Shown in pieces: positions 18,074 through 26,610 of a stretch of DNA of 64,000 nt; position 1 is the first letter of the stretch; every line of letters starts with the position of its first letter. The position numbers and the translations under genes were made by a program. The stretch is from NCBI GenBank assembly GCA_002364615.1, contig DEYP01000002.1, forward strand, positions 48,680 to 112,679, given 5' to 3'. Source of the DNA: Arsukibacterium sp. UBA3155. GTDB taxonomy: Bacteria; Pseudomonadota; Gammaproteobacteria; Enterobacterales; Alteromonadaceae. The notes beneath the pieces were generated by a model, which did not search any database, was not told the DNA's origin, and was given only the letters and a program-made list of their open reading frames with translations.

Positions 18074-19048
18074 TTAACGTTTATCTTCCGGGTTAGACAA
18101 CCGATAAACGTAAGCGGTAATAATATGTATTTTATCTTCACCCAGTGTATCTTTAAACGCCGGCATTACACCGTAACGGCCTTTAATTAAGGTCTCCTCG
18201 ATGGCTCCGGCTGAACCACCATATAACCAGATATTATCGGTAAGATTGGGGGCACCGAAGGGAAGATTATGCGCCACACTGCCTTTGCCGTCTGCGCCAT
18301 GACAAGCGGCACACAACCCAAACTTGGTTTTGCCGGCGGCGGCATCACGCTCATTAACTGCGCGGCCAGATAAACTCAGCACATAGGCAGTCATTTCTTT
18401 AATACCTTGCTCACCCAGGGCGGCTTCCCAACCTGGCATCGCAGCTCTGCGGCCATACAGTAAGGTTTCTTTAATCTTCGCTGTACTACCACCGTATAAC
18501 CAATCGTTGTCGGTCAGGTTAGGATAGCCACGCTGGCCGCGGGCATCAGAACCATGACAAAGCGCACAGTTTTGCAGAAACAGCCGCTGGCCAATTTTTA
18601 GCGCGTCCGGATCATAAGCCAGGTCCAGCACATCACGCTGGGCAAATTGCTGAAATACCGGGCCATAGGTTGCTGCTGCGACTTCATTTTCAATGTCCAG
18701 CTGCACATTGCGACCTTCGGCTTTGGCTGCGACTATTGCTGCGCGCGATTCTTCCAGGTTTTTAATACCCTGGTTTGAACTGGTCCAGTTTAGAAAGCCG
18801 GGCCAATTCCCTAAACCCGGGTAGGCTGCCAGATAAAATACAGACCAGATCAATGTGCCGTAGAACATGTAAGTCCACCACTTGGGTAGTGGATTATTGA
18901 CTTCTTTCAGGCCGTCTACTTCATGATCGGTGGTTTCATCTTCCGGTACGCCAACGTAGTTGGTTAAATTCCAGCGCAGAAGAATAAAGCAGCCAATCAG
19001 CACTGGTAACGTTAAAACAATGATCCAAGCACTCCAAAAGCTACTCAT
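18074..19048 (-). CDS. ccoP: cbb3-type cytochrome c oxidase subunit III CcoP (di-heme)
   Basis: A 324-residue membrane-anchored di-heme cytochrome c that passes electrons to the oxidase core. Two hydrophobic segments (about 8-25 and 58-76) precede two c-type heme sites, CALCH at 161-165 and CAACH at 246-250. The axial Met ligands are likely in RRAAMPGW and RYGVMPAF. WWTYMFYGTLIWSVFYLAAYPGLG is conserved in CcoP. It overlaps ccoQ by 8 bases. Confidence 0.96.
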   Translation of the reverse strand: MSSFWSAWIIVLTLPVLIGCFILLRWNLTNYVGVPEDETTDHEVDGLKEVNNPLPKWWTYMFYGTLIWSVFYLAAYPGLGNWPGFLNWTSSNQGIKNLEESRAAIVAAKAEGRNVQLDIENEVAAATYGPVFQQFAQRDVLDLAYDPDALKIGQRLFLQNCALCHGSDARGQRGYPNLTDNDWLYGGSTAKIKETLLYGRRAAMPGWEAALGEQGIKEMTAYVLSLSGRAVNERDAAAGKTKFGLCAACHGADGKGSVAHNLPFGAPNLTDNIWLYGGSAGAIEETLIKGRYGVMPAFKDTLGEDKIHIITAYVYRLSNPEDKR

Positions 19049-19223
19049 GATCTGACTCCCGTTTGGTTTTCTGTTCTTTTAATTCAGGTTCGTCGTCAAA
19101 CACCAGGTTGGCCGCTTCGTCAAAATCTTTCTTACGTTTTTTACTGTAAGCCCAGATAACGAAAGCAACAAAGCCGACGAACAGAATCACGGTTAATACG
19201 CTATGAACTGTTGCAAATTCCAT
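19041..19223 (-). CDS. ccoQ: cbb3-type cytochrome c oxidase subunit CcoQ
   Basis: A 60-residue protein with one membrane helix (VLTVILFVGFVAFVIWAYS), then a basic stretch (KKRKKDFDEAANLVFDDE) typical of CcoQ. CcoQ stabilises the interaction of CcoP with the CcoNO core. It starts 5 bases after ccoO and overlaps ccoP, so its place in the operon is firm. Confidence 0.93.
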   Translation of the reverse strand: MEFATVHSVLTVILFVGFVAFVIWAYSKKRKKDFDEAANLVFDDEPELKEQKTKRESDHE

Positions 19224-19228
19224 AATGG

Positions 19229-19837
19229 TTACTTCAACGCTGTGCCCAATGATTGCAGGTAGGCAATCAGGGCTTCCATTTCAGTTTTACCTTTTACTGA
19301 ATCAGCGGCGCCGGCAATATCCTCATCAGTATATGGCACGCCAAACCCACGGAAGATTTCCAGTTTACGGGTAGTGTATTTGCCATCCAGTACATTGCGG
19401 TCTAACCACGGGTAACCAGGCATATTCGATTGTGGTACTACCGACCGGGGATCCATTAAGTGAGCGTAGTGCCAGTCATCGCTATAGCGATTACCAACCC
19501 TTGCCAGGTCTGGCCCGGTGCGCTTGGAGCCCCACAAAAATGGATGCTCCCACACGCTCTCGCCGGCAACCGAATAATGGCCGTAACGCTCAACTTCGGC
19601 TCTGAAAGGCCGGATCATCTGGCTGTGACAATTGGTGCAGCCTTCGCGGATAAAAATATCCCGGCCTTCCATTTGCAGCGCGGTATAGGGCGTTAATCCG
19701 TCGATGGGTTGCTTGGTTTCTTCCATAAACATCAGTGGCGTAATCTGAACCAGAGTACCAAAACTAATGGCGATGACGGTAAATATACCAAGCAGCCCAA
19801 CACTTTTTTCTATTTTTTCGTGATGATTTTTCGACAT
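19229..19837 (-). CDS. ccoO: cbb3-type cytochrome c oxidase subunit II CcoO (mono-heme)
   Basis: A 202-residue membrane-bound mono-heme cytochrome c. An N-terminal helix ([20 protein letters not shown]) is followed by the heme site CTNCH in [14 protein letters not shown] and the family segment [21 protein letters not shown] chose the ATG at 19837 because AAGGGG lies 6 bases upstream; the longer frame reaching back into ccoN has no such site. It lies 10 bases after ccoN. Confidence 0.95.
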   Translation of the reverse strand: MSKNHHEKIEKSVGLLGIFTVIAISFGTLVQITPLMFMEETKQPIDGLTPYTALQMEGRDIFIREGCTNCHSQMIRPFRAEVERYGHYSVAGESVWEHPFLWGSKRTGPDLARVGNRYSDDWHYAHLMDPRSVVPQSNMPGYPWLDRNVLDGKYTTRKLEIFRGFGVPYTDEDIAGAADSVKGKTEMEALIAYLQSLGTALK

Positions 19838-19847
19838 GTCAAACCCC

Positions 19848-21275
19848 TTATGCCGTTGCTGGCACTGCGTGCGCCACTTCATCTTTACTACGGACGGTTT
19901 TATACACGTTGTACGCCATAATCAACATACCGACGACGACAAATACCCCACCAATAAAGCGCATCAGATAGAACGGCATAGACGCCTCTAAGCTTTGCAC
20001 AAAGCTGTACGTCAGGGTGCCGTCGGTGTTAACGGCACGCCACATCATGCCCTGCATAATACCGGATATCCACATGGCAACGATGTACAGCACTACGCCA
20101 ATGGTGTGTAACCAGAAATGGGTGTTGATCAGTTTGGTGCTATACATACCCACTTTGTTATAAACAACCGGAATAAGATGGTACATGGCGCCGATAGAGA
20201 TCATCGCTACCCAGCCAAGCGCGCCAGAGTGAACATGGCCTATGGTCCAATCAGTGTAGTGGGACAAGGCGTTAACCGACTTAATCGCCATCATTGGGCC
20301 TTCAAAGGTCGACATGCCGTAAAATGACAAAGACACAATTAAGAACCGCAGTATCGGGTCGGTTTTCAGTTTATGCCAGGCTCCGGATAACGTCATGATG
20401 CCGTTAATCATGCCGCCCCAGCTTGGTACAAATAGCACGATAGACATCACCATGCCCAATGACTGAGTCCAGTCGGGTAACGCGGTATAATGTAAGTGGT
20501 GCGGACCTGCCCAGATATATAAGGCAATCAACGCCCAGAAGTGGACAATTGATAAGCGGTATGAGTATACCGGCCGACCAGCTTGCTTGGGTACAAAGTA
20601 GTACATCATGCCAAGGAAGCCCGCAGTTAACAGGAAGCCAACTGCATTGTGGCCGTACCACCATTGCACCATAGCATCCACTGCACCAGCGTAAATGGAA
20701 TAGGATTTAAATAAGTTTAGCGGTACGACCATGCTGTTTACAATATGTAATGCAGCAACGGTAATAATAAAGCCGCCGTAGAACCAGTTAGCCACGTAAA
20801 TATGACTGGTTTTACGCTTTACCAGCGTTCCAAAAAACACAATCGCAAACGACACCCAGACCAGGGTAATTAAAATATCAATCGGCCATTCCAGCTCTGC
20901 GTACTCTTTGCTCTGGCTCATGCCCATTGGCAGGGTGATGGCCGCGGCGACAATAACGAGCTGCCAGCCCCAGAAGGTAAACATGGCCAGTTTTTCCGCA
21001 AATAGCCGGGTTTGGCAGGTTCGTTGGACCACATAGTAACATGTGGCAAATAAGGCACTGGTACCAAATGCAAAAATAACTGCGTTGGTATGTAAAGGCC
21101 GCAAACGACTGTATGTCAGCCACGGAATATCAAAATTTAATGCCGGCCAGTAAAGCTGGGCTGCAAGTAATACACCCACCACCATGCCAACAATACCCCA
21201 TAAAACGGTAGTGATGGCAAAGAGGCGGACAACGCTATAGTTGTATTCAACATTTAACGATTTGGTCTGGATCAT
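19848..21275 (-). CDS. ccoN: cbb3-type cytochrome c oxidase subunit I CcoN
   Basis: A 475-residue catalytic subunit with about twelve membrane helices that reduces oxygen to water and pumps protons at high oxygen affinity. Heme and CuB ligands are visible: His in [47 protein letters not shown] and the low-spin/high-spin pair region [18 protein letters not shown]. It is the first gene of ccoNOQP-ccoHIS. No FNR palindrome appears in the 276 bases upstream, but a 14-base perfect palindrome lies 37 bases before the ATG. Confidence 0.96.
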   Translation of the reverse strand: MIQTKSLNVEYNYSVVRLFAITTVLWGIVGMVVGVLLAAQLYWPALNFDIPWLTYSRLRPLHTNAVIFAFGTSALFATCYYVVQRTCQTRLFAEKLAMFTFWGWQLVIVAAAITLPMGMSQSKEYAELEWPIDILITLVWVSFAIVFFGTLVKRKTSHIYVANWFYGGFIITVAALHIVNSMVVPLNLFKSYSIYAGAVDAMVQWWYGHNAVGFLLTAGFLGMMYYFVPKQAGRPVYSYRLSIVHFWALIALYIWAGPHHLHYTALPDWTQSLGMVMSIVLFVPSWGGMINGIMTLSGAWHKLKTDPILRFLIVSLSFYGMSTFEGPMMAIKSVNALSHYTDWTIGHVHSGALGWVAMISIGAMYHLIPVVYNKVGMYSTKLINTHFWLHTIGVVLYIVAMWISGIMQGMMWRAVNTDGTLTYSFVQSLEASMPFYLMRFIGGVFVVVGMLIMAYNVYKTVRSKDEVAHAVPATA

Positions 21276-21311
21276 GTTGAGTTCCGCTGCAGTTATGCTG
21301 GTTACTAAAAT

Positions 21312-21325
21312 CCACCTTAAGGTGG
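21312..21325. promoter_or_regulatory. 14-base perfect palindrome upstream of ccoN
   Basis: CCACCTTAAGGTGG is a perfect inverted repeat 37 bases upstream of the ccoN ATG, in the region shared with the divergent 21552 gene. It has no loop, which fits a protein-binding site better than an RNA hairpin. I do not recognise the regulator. Confidence 0.35.
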
Positions 21326-21551
21326 CCCTTTCTTATAAAGTGGACAACTAACACCATGTTAACTTAGCTGTTGCAGCCACTGAATTTTGGGCGAAATGAT
21401 ACGAGTTTTGCCTTTTAAAAGATAGGTTAACTCGCCCATTTTATGACGTAGAACAAAGTCTCTGCTTAATAAACAGCCAATTGTAGTCACTATTTAGCCC
21501 TTTTGCTGAAAAGCCGGTACAATGCCATTATTTCCCGTCCTTAATTAGCCC

Positions 21552-21959
21552 ATGCCAAAGTGGATAGCCGTTAGTTTCAGCCTGTTGATATTGCTGGCCT
21601 GTCAACCACCTAGGGGTGATGACAGCATGCTGGTGTTATATCAGCAACCGGCGCTTGCCGTTCGCTTAAGCCCGGCGACGGCACCGGTAGAAACACCATT
21701 GCAGATTACTGTGCAAAGTGAACAGCCCGTTACGGCAATCAGTGCCGAGCTAACCGGAGTAAGCATGTACATGGGGTTAATCCCGTTGCGTTTTCAAAAG
21801 CTTAGTACGGATGACTCAGCAGGTTCAGAGCAATGGCAGGCTGTCTTTCTGCTGGGAGCCTGCGCTGATCCTGCCATGATCTGGCAACTGAACTTGACGC
21901 TCCAGTTGGCTGATGGTCAAAAACTTTTGATAAATGAGCGGTTTAATTCAAGCTGGTAA
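21552..21959 (+). CDS. Small lipoprotein of unknown function, divergent from the cbb3 operon
   Basis: A 135-residue protein with a lipoprotein signal (SFSLLILLAC, lipobox LLAC at Cys 17). The mature part is probably all-beta: LAVRLSPATAPVETPLQITV, ISAELTGVSMYMGLIPLRFQ and WQAVFLLGACADPAMIWQLN. A Met-rich stretch (MYMGLIPLRF) and a second Cys are the only special residues. The layout recalls small FixH-like or copper-handling envelope domains, and it lies next to ccoN, but I cannot assign a family. It overlaps in frame space with a possible longer form of the next gene. Confidence 0.65.
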   Translation: MPKWIAVSFSLLILLACQPPRGDDSMLVLYQQPALAVRLSPATAPVETPLQITVQSEQPVTAISAELTGVSMYMGLIPLRFQKLSTDDSAGSEQWQAVFLLGACADPAMIWQLNLTLQLADGQKLLINERFNSSW

Positions 21960-22059
21960 AAAGTCTGATTTAAAGCTTGTCAGCTGGCTAAAATATGTTC
22001 AGTATGGGTCGGCGAAACAAGCAGAGGCTAACGCTAATTTCATTCAGAGGTTAACCGCA

Positions 22060-22251
22060 ATGACCAGTGATTTTGTCCGCAATATTCATTTAGCAACCGC
22101 TCAGCAGCTACGGGACCAGGGTGCTGATTTAACTGTGATTTTAGAGCACTTTGATAGCGTTTTCCTGCCTCAGGATGAGCTGCCGGAAATGCTGGACCAA
22201 CTTGGCTACCCGCAACAGGATCTTAAGCAGTTTTTACACGGCCAGTGTTAA
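22060..22251 (+). CDS. Small protein of unknown function
   Basis: A 63-residue, mostly helical protein (MTSDFVRNIHLATAQQLRDQ, then LPEMLDQLGYPQQDLKQFL). I chose the ATG at 22060 because GAGG lies 9 bases upstream. An in-frame ATG at 21934 would give 105 residues and overlap the preceding gene by 26 bases, without a ribosome binding site. No signal peptide or membrane segment. It is the second gene of a probable pair with the lipoprotein gene, and its stop overlaps the yeaD stop by four bases on the opposite strand. Confidence 0.5.
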   Translation: MTSDFVRNIHLATAQQLRDQGADLTVILEHFDSVFLPQDELPEMLDQLGYPQQDLKQFLHGQC

Positions 22252-23120
22252 GGCGCCTGGAGTGTCTGGGCCAACGCTAGAACGCTGATCTGGCTAATAT
22301 TAAGCCAGGCGCTTTCTACACAAACAAATTCGGTAAAGCCGTTATCTGCCATATCGGGCAGGTCACGGCTTTTTTGTTGCCATGGGTTCCAGATAACACT
22401 GGCATCGTGACCTTGCTGAGTAATACACCGTAGTTGCTTGTCATCCGACAAGTGTAACTGCGAGCCAGTATCATAATAAATACGGTCGGTCTCTGCCGTA
22501 AAATGCACGACGCCGTCTTGCTGCTGGCGTTGTGCGTTGGCCACCTTGTCAAAATAATCGGGGCTCAGGCCTGTTACTAAGGTTTGCTGCAGGTTGCTGA
22601 CGGTAAAATAGCTGTGTAGCGCGGCTTGCTGATATAAAGGAGTATTGCATACCAGTTGCATGCTCAAGTTAGCAGAAGTTAGGGTAACGACCAGGTTGAG
22701 CGTTACCGGTTGCTGCTCGCTGGCTGAAAGCCACAAACTCGCGGGGATATCGTCAACCGTTATTGTCAGGGTGACACAGACGGAATCTTCAGTTGTCTTG
22801 CTGTGCGTCAATTGCCACATCCGGTTTCGAACCAGACCATGATTATGCAGTGGCAGCTGCTGGGGGTTAAGTTTTGGGTTAACAGGGCCAAACCAGGGCC
22901 AGCACACCGGCACGCCGCCCCGAATCGCTGTGCTGTTATGCCACTGTGCTTTAGCAGATAACCAAAGTAACTCGTTACCTGCAGTGGGCTGGTAAGACAA
23001 TACCTGACCGCCATACAACGATAACACTGCAGTGGCGTTAGCACATTGCAGTGTCAGGCAAGGCAAATCAGTTAACTGAGCAAAACCAGTATGCTGACTG
23101 ACTGAGGGTTGTATGGTCAT
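22248..23120 (-). CDS. yeaD: D-hexose-6-phosphate mutarotase
   Basis: A 290-residue member of the aldose 1-epimerase-like YeaD group, which interconverts the anomers of glucose 6-phosphate. RGGVPVCWPWFGP, LHNHGLVRNRMWQL, LHSYFTVSNL (catalytic His) and VIWNPWQQKS, then FVCVESAW (catalytic Glu), are all in the expected order. It starts 14 bases after gapA and is almost certainly co-transcribed with it. The pairing gapA-yeaD also occurs in E. coli. Confidence 0.93.
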   Translation of the reverse strand: MTIQPSVSQHTGFAQLTDLPCLTLQCANATAVLSLYGGQVLSYQPTAGNELLWLSAKAQWHNSTAIRGGVPVCWPWFGPVNPKLNPQQLPLHNHGLVRNRMWQLTHSKTTEDSVCVTLTITVDDIPASLWLSASEQQPVTLNLVVTLTSANLSMQLVCNTPLYQQAALHSYFTVSNLQQTLVTGLSPDYFDKVANAQRQQQDGVVHFTAETDRIYYDTGSQLHLSDDKQLRCITQQGHDASVIWNPWQQKSRDLPDMADNGFTEFVCVESAWLNISQISVLALAQTLQAP

Positions 23121-23134
23121 TAAGCAGGCATCTT

Positions 23135-24139
23135 TTACTTCATTAACTCAACTACGTTATCGAGCATTCGGTTACTGAAGCCCCATTCATTGTCGTACCA
23201 TGACATTACTTTTACCAACCTGCCATTTACCCGGGTTTCAGAGGCATCAAAAATAGATGACATCGGGTTGTGATTAAAATCGACCGACACCAGCGGCAAG
23301 TCGTTAACTGCTAGTACCTGATTCATCGGGCTTTGCGCGGCTGCGGCGCGAATAATATCATTTACTTCTTCAATACTGGTATCCCGACCGGCAATAAAGG
23401 TTAAATCAACCAGAGAGACATTAAGCGTAGGAACCCGCACCGCGAGACCGTCAAACTTGCCTTTGAGTTCTGGCACGACTAAACCTACTGCCGCTGCAGC
23501 GCCTGTTTTGGTCGGGATCATCGACATGGCGGCTGCCCGGGCCCGGCGCACATCGGTATGATACACATCGCTCAGACGCTGATCATTGGTGTAAGCATGA
23601 ATAGTGGTCATTAAACCGGATTCGATACCCAGCGCATCTGACAGCGGTTTAGCAATGGGCGCCAGGCAATTAGTGGTGCAAGAGGCGTTAGAGATAATGG
23701 TCATTTGTGGGGTAATGACCTGATGATTCACGCCGTACACCACAGTGGCATCAACGTCTTTGCCCGGTGCAGATATAATGACTTTTTTGGCACCGGCAGT
23801 TAAATGGGCGCCGGCAGTTTTGCGATCGGTAAATAAGCCGGTACACTCTAGTACAACGTCTACTTTTAAATCGCTCCATGGCAGGTCTGCCGGGTTACGG
23901 ATGCTTAAGGTTTTGATTGGGTCTTCGTTGACATAAATAGCCTGCTCGTCATGAGTTACCGTGGCAGCAAAAATACCGTGAGCGGTGTCATACTTTAGCA
24001 AGTGTGCATTAATAGCCGCATCGCCTAAATCGTTAATGGCTACAATTTTAATATCGTAATTTTTGCTGCTTTCATATAAAGCACGTAACACATTGCGGCC
24101 AATGCGGCCAAAGCCATTAATTGCGACCCGAATAGACAT
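23135..24139 (-). CDS. gapA: Glyceraldehyde-3-phosphate dehydrogenase, type I
   Basis: A 334-residue phosphorylating [13 protein letters not shown] at 8-15 binds NAD, Asp in AINDLGD favours NAD over NADP, the catalytic Cys154 lies in [12 protein letters not shown] and His181 in [10 protein letters not shown] set the start at 24139 because CTGGAG stands 5 bases upstream and family proteins begin with [11 protein letters not shown]; the longer frame to 24208 is not supported. The sequence fits GAPDH ([11 protein letters not shown]) rather than erythrose-4-phosphate dehydrogenase. It heads an operon with yeaD and diverges from malQ, with HexR-like palindromes between. Confidence 0.93.
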   Translation of the reverse strand: MSIRVAINGFGRIGRNVLRALYESSKNYDIKIVAINDLGDAAINAHLLKYDTAHGIFAATVTHDEQAIYVNEDPIKTLSIRNPADLPWSDLKVDVVLECTGLFTDRKTAGAHLTAGAKKVIISAPGKDVDATVVYGVNHQVITPQMTIISNASCTTNCLAPIAKPLSDALGIESGLMTTIHAYTNDQRLSDVYHTDVRRARAAAMSMIPTKTGAAAAVGLVVPELKGKFDGLAVRVPTLNVSLVDLTFIAGRDTSIEEVNDIIRAAAAQSPMNQVLAVNDLPLVSVDFNHNPMSSIFDASETRVNGRLVKVMSWYDNEWGFSNRMLDNVVELMK

Positions 24140-24227
24140 AGCGACTCCAGAATTAAATTTGAACCAGTAAAATGAGTATGCGCAGAGATTGAAAACGTAT
24201 TCATCCAATCGTATTCAATCACTATTG

Positions 24228-24242
24228 TGTAGTAAAATTACA
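24228..24242. promoter_or_regulatory. HexR-type operator upstream of gapA
   Basis: TGTAGTAAAATTACA fits the published gammaproteobacterial HexR motif (TGTARTWWWATTACA) at every position. It lies 89 bases upstream of the gapA ATG and 138 bases upstream of malQ. HexR is a 2-keto-3-deoxy-6-phosphogluconate-responsive regulator whose known targets include gapA. Confidence 0.75.
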
Positions 24243-24289
24243 TTAAAGCTGGCATTTTTCAAGTTTTATACTGCATTAAATTGGTTTTT

Positions 24290-24304
24290 TGTAATTTAAT
24301 AACG
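24290..24304. promoter_or_regulatory. Second, weaker HexR-like site near malQ
   Basis: TGTAATTTAATAACG matches 13 of 15 positions of the HexR motif, with two mismatches in the right half. It lies 76 bases upstream of the malQ ATG, so the two sites could serve the two divergent promoters separately. Confidence 0.4.
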
Positions 24305-24379
24305 TAAATTGATTTGGTGTTGTCATAACCTTTAACGGTAAAATAAAGCCAACTAACTGTTTAAACAAAGGAATATAAA

Positions 24380-26569
24380 ATGGATGCCGCGCTACTGGCC
24401 GAACTGGTTGCTTTCTCAGGAATTGAAACTGAATTTAATGACGCCTGGGGTAAGCCTACCCAGGTTGCTGCTGCCGATCAGTTAGCCTTGCTCGCTGCCC
24501 AGGGTTTTAATATAGCAGATGAGGATGCCGCCAGAGCGGAACTTGTTGAGCGACAGCTTGATTTCTGGCAGCAAATTCTCTCTCCGGTTTCGGTGCAGAC
24601 GCTTGGTGAGCCAATAATGTTCGAGTTACAGGTGCCGCTGGTGCTGGCTAACCACGACTTTGATTTTTTATTACACACTGAGCAGGGTCAGCGTTATCAG
24701 TTTAGTACCGAGCCGGTGGCAGGCGAGCTGGTTCAAGTTACCGTAATTGACGAGGAAGAATATCAGCAATACCAGCACAAGCTGGATTATCCGCTGGAGG
24801 CTGGTTACCACCGCCTGATCCTTACCTGTAAAGACACTGAGTTTAGTTTTGAGCAACGTTTAATTATCACTCCTGGCAGTTGCTATCAGCCAGCACAATT
24901 TGCTCAGCAAAAGCAATGGGGCGTTTCGGTGCAACTATATGGTTTACGCTCTGCCCGTAATTGGGGCGTTGGTGATTTTACAGATTTAGCTACCCTGGTA
25001 AATTATCTGGCCGGGCAGGGGGCCGATTTTGTGGGCTTAAATCCTATTCATGCGCTGTATCCGGCCATGCCCGAAAGTGCCAGCCCATATAGTCCGTCTT
25101 CCCGGCGTTGGCTAAATATTATTTATATTGATGTCACCGCGATGCCAGGTTATCAGCACTGCAGCGCGACCCGGGATAGGGTAAGCACCGCGGCTTTTAG
25201 CGAGGCGCTGCTGGCACAGCGTGCTCGAGACTGGGTTGATTACAGTGCAGTGTTGCAACTTAAGCTGCCGGTAATGCAAAGCTTGTATCAGTGGTTTGTG
25301 CAGCAAAGCAAAAAGAAAGCCGATTTAGCGAGCGAATTTGTTGAATTTAAGCGTGAGGGCGGCGATAGCTTGCGGCAGTTGGCGCTATACGATGCACTGC
25401 ATGCCTATTTAATTAAGCAGGATAGCAACTACTGGGGATGGCCAAACTGGCCTGAGCAATATCGTGATTTGCACAGTGACGCGGTGCAGCAGTTTGCAGA
25501 GGAGCATCAGGCAGAGCTGGATTTTTATTGTTATTTGCAGTTTATTGCTCAGCAACAACTTAATGCCGTGCAACAACAAGCGAAAAGCGCAGGGATGTTA
25601 CTGGGGTTATATCGCGACTTAGCGGTTGGTGTTAGTGAAGCATCTACCGAAATCTGGAGCAATGGCGATTTATATTGTCGCGATGCCAGCGTGGGTGCCC
25701 CGCCAGATCCATTAGGTCCGGCAGGCCAGAACTGGGGGCTGCCACCCATGTTGCCCTATCAGTTGTACAGTCAGGCGTATCAGCCTATGGTCGACTTATT
25801 CAGGAGTAACATGCAGGATGCGGGCGCGCTCAGAATAGACCATGTAATGGCGCTGCTGCGGCTGTGGTGGGTGCCCAAATCTGCAGAAAATGCCGGTGGC
25901 GGCGCTTATGTTTATTATCCGATAATGGATTTACTGGGTATTTTGGCGCTTGAGAGTCAACGTCAGCAGGCCGTGATAATTGGTGAAGACTTAGGTACGG
26001 TACCAGAGGGGATCCGGGAGTTATTGCAAGACTATGGCATCTATTCTTACCGGGTTTTCTTTTTTGAAACGGCGGCGGACGGCGGTTATATCTCGCCGGC
26101 CCATTATCCGGCGCAGGCGATGGCAACCTTAAGTACCCATGATTTACCAACCTTAATTGGCTTCTGGCATTGTGATGATCTGAAACTGGGGCAGCAGCTG
26201 GGCTTGTACAAAGATGAGCATCAGTTGCAGGGTTTGTATCAACAACGCCATGCTAATAAACAACAAATTCTCGATTCTCTGCACGGTCATGGGATGTTGC
26301 CAGCCGATTATCCGCGCAAAGTTGATAATCTCGGCATGGATCGCACCCTTAACTTTGCCCTGCAGCGCCATCTGGCTGCCGGCAGCAGTCAGCTGCTGTG
26401 TCTGCAATTGGAAGACTGGCTGGAGATGACCCAGCCGGTTAATGTACCGGGCACCAGTGATGAATATCCAAACTGGCGCCGCAAGTTAAGCCGCGAGCTG
26501 GAGCAGTGGACGAACGAGCCACATATTCAAGACTTACTTGCTCAGCTAAGCGCAGCAAGAGCCGGTTAA
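24380..26569 (+). CDS. malQ: 4-alpha-glucanotransferase (amylomaltase)
   Basis: A 729-residue GH77 enzyme that moves alpha-1,4-glucan segments between maltodextrins. The nucleophile Asp is in ALRIDHVMALLRLWW, the acid/base Glu in IIGEDLGTVPEG and the third Asp in LSTHDLPTLIGFW. GLYRDLAVGVSEASTEIW and GAPPDPLGPAGQNWGLPP are further signatures. The N-terminal 170 residues form the extra domain seen in the E. coli-type MalQ. AAAGGA lies 7 bases before the ATG. It is the first gene of a malQ-glgB-glgX-gnd-purT series and may be under HexR. Confidence 0.95.
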   Translation: MDAALLAELVAFSGIETEFNDAWGKPTQVAAADQLALLAAQGFNIADEDAARAELVERQLDFWQQILSPVSVQTLGEPIMFELQVPLVLANHDFDFLLHTEQGQRYQFSTEPVAGELVQVTVIDEEEYQQYQHKLDYPLEAGYHRLILTCKDTEFSFEQRLIITPGSCYQPAQFAQQKQWGVSVQLYGLRSARNWGVGDFTDLATLVNYLAGQGADFVGLNPIHALYPAMPESASPYSPSSRRWLNIIYIDVTAMPGYQHCSATRDRVSTAAFSEALLAQRARDWVDYSAVLQLKLPVMQSLYQWFVQQSKKKADLASEFVEFKREGGDSLRQLALYDALHAYLIKQDSNYWGWPNWPEQYRDLHSDAVQQFAEEHQAELDFYCYLQFIAQQQLNAVQQQAKSAGMLLGLYRDLAVGVSEASTEIWSNGDLYCRDASVGAPPDPLGPAGQNWGLPPMLPYQLYSQAYQPMVDLFRSNMQDAGALRIDHVMALLRLWWVPKSAENAGGGAYVYYPIMDLLGILALESQRQQAVIIGEDLGTVPEGIRELLQDYGIYSYRVFFFETAADGGYISPAHYPAQAMATLSTHDLPTLIGFWHCDDLKLGQQLGLYKDEHQLQGLYQQRHANKQQILDSLHGHGMLPADYPRKVDNLGMDRTLNFALQRHLAAGSSQLLCLQLEDWLEMTQPVNVPGTSDEYPNWRRKLSRELEQWTNEPHIQDLLAQLSAARAG

Positions 26570-26610
26570 CGTGTTTTGCTGCGAACAATAACAGAATAAG
26601 GACAGAGACC

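Noticed and set aside
21934-22059. Longer start of the small gene ending at 22251
   Set aside because: The ATG at 21934 overlaps the previous gene by 26 bases and has no ribosome binding site, unlike 22060; kept as a possible alternative only.
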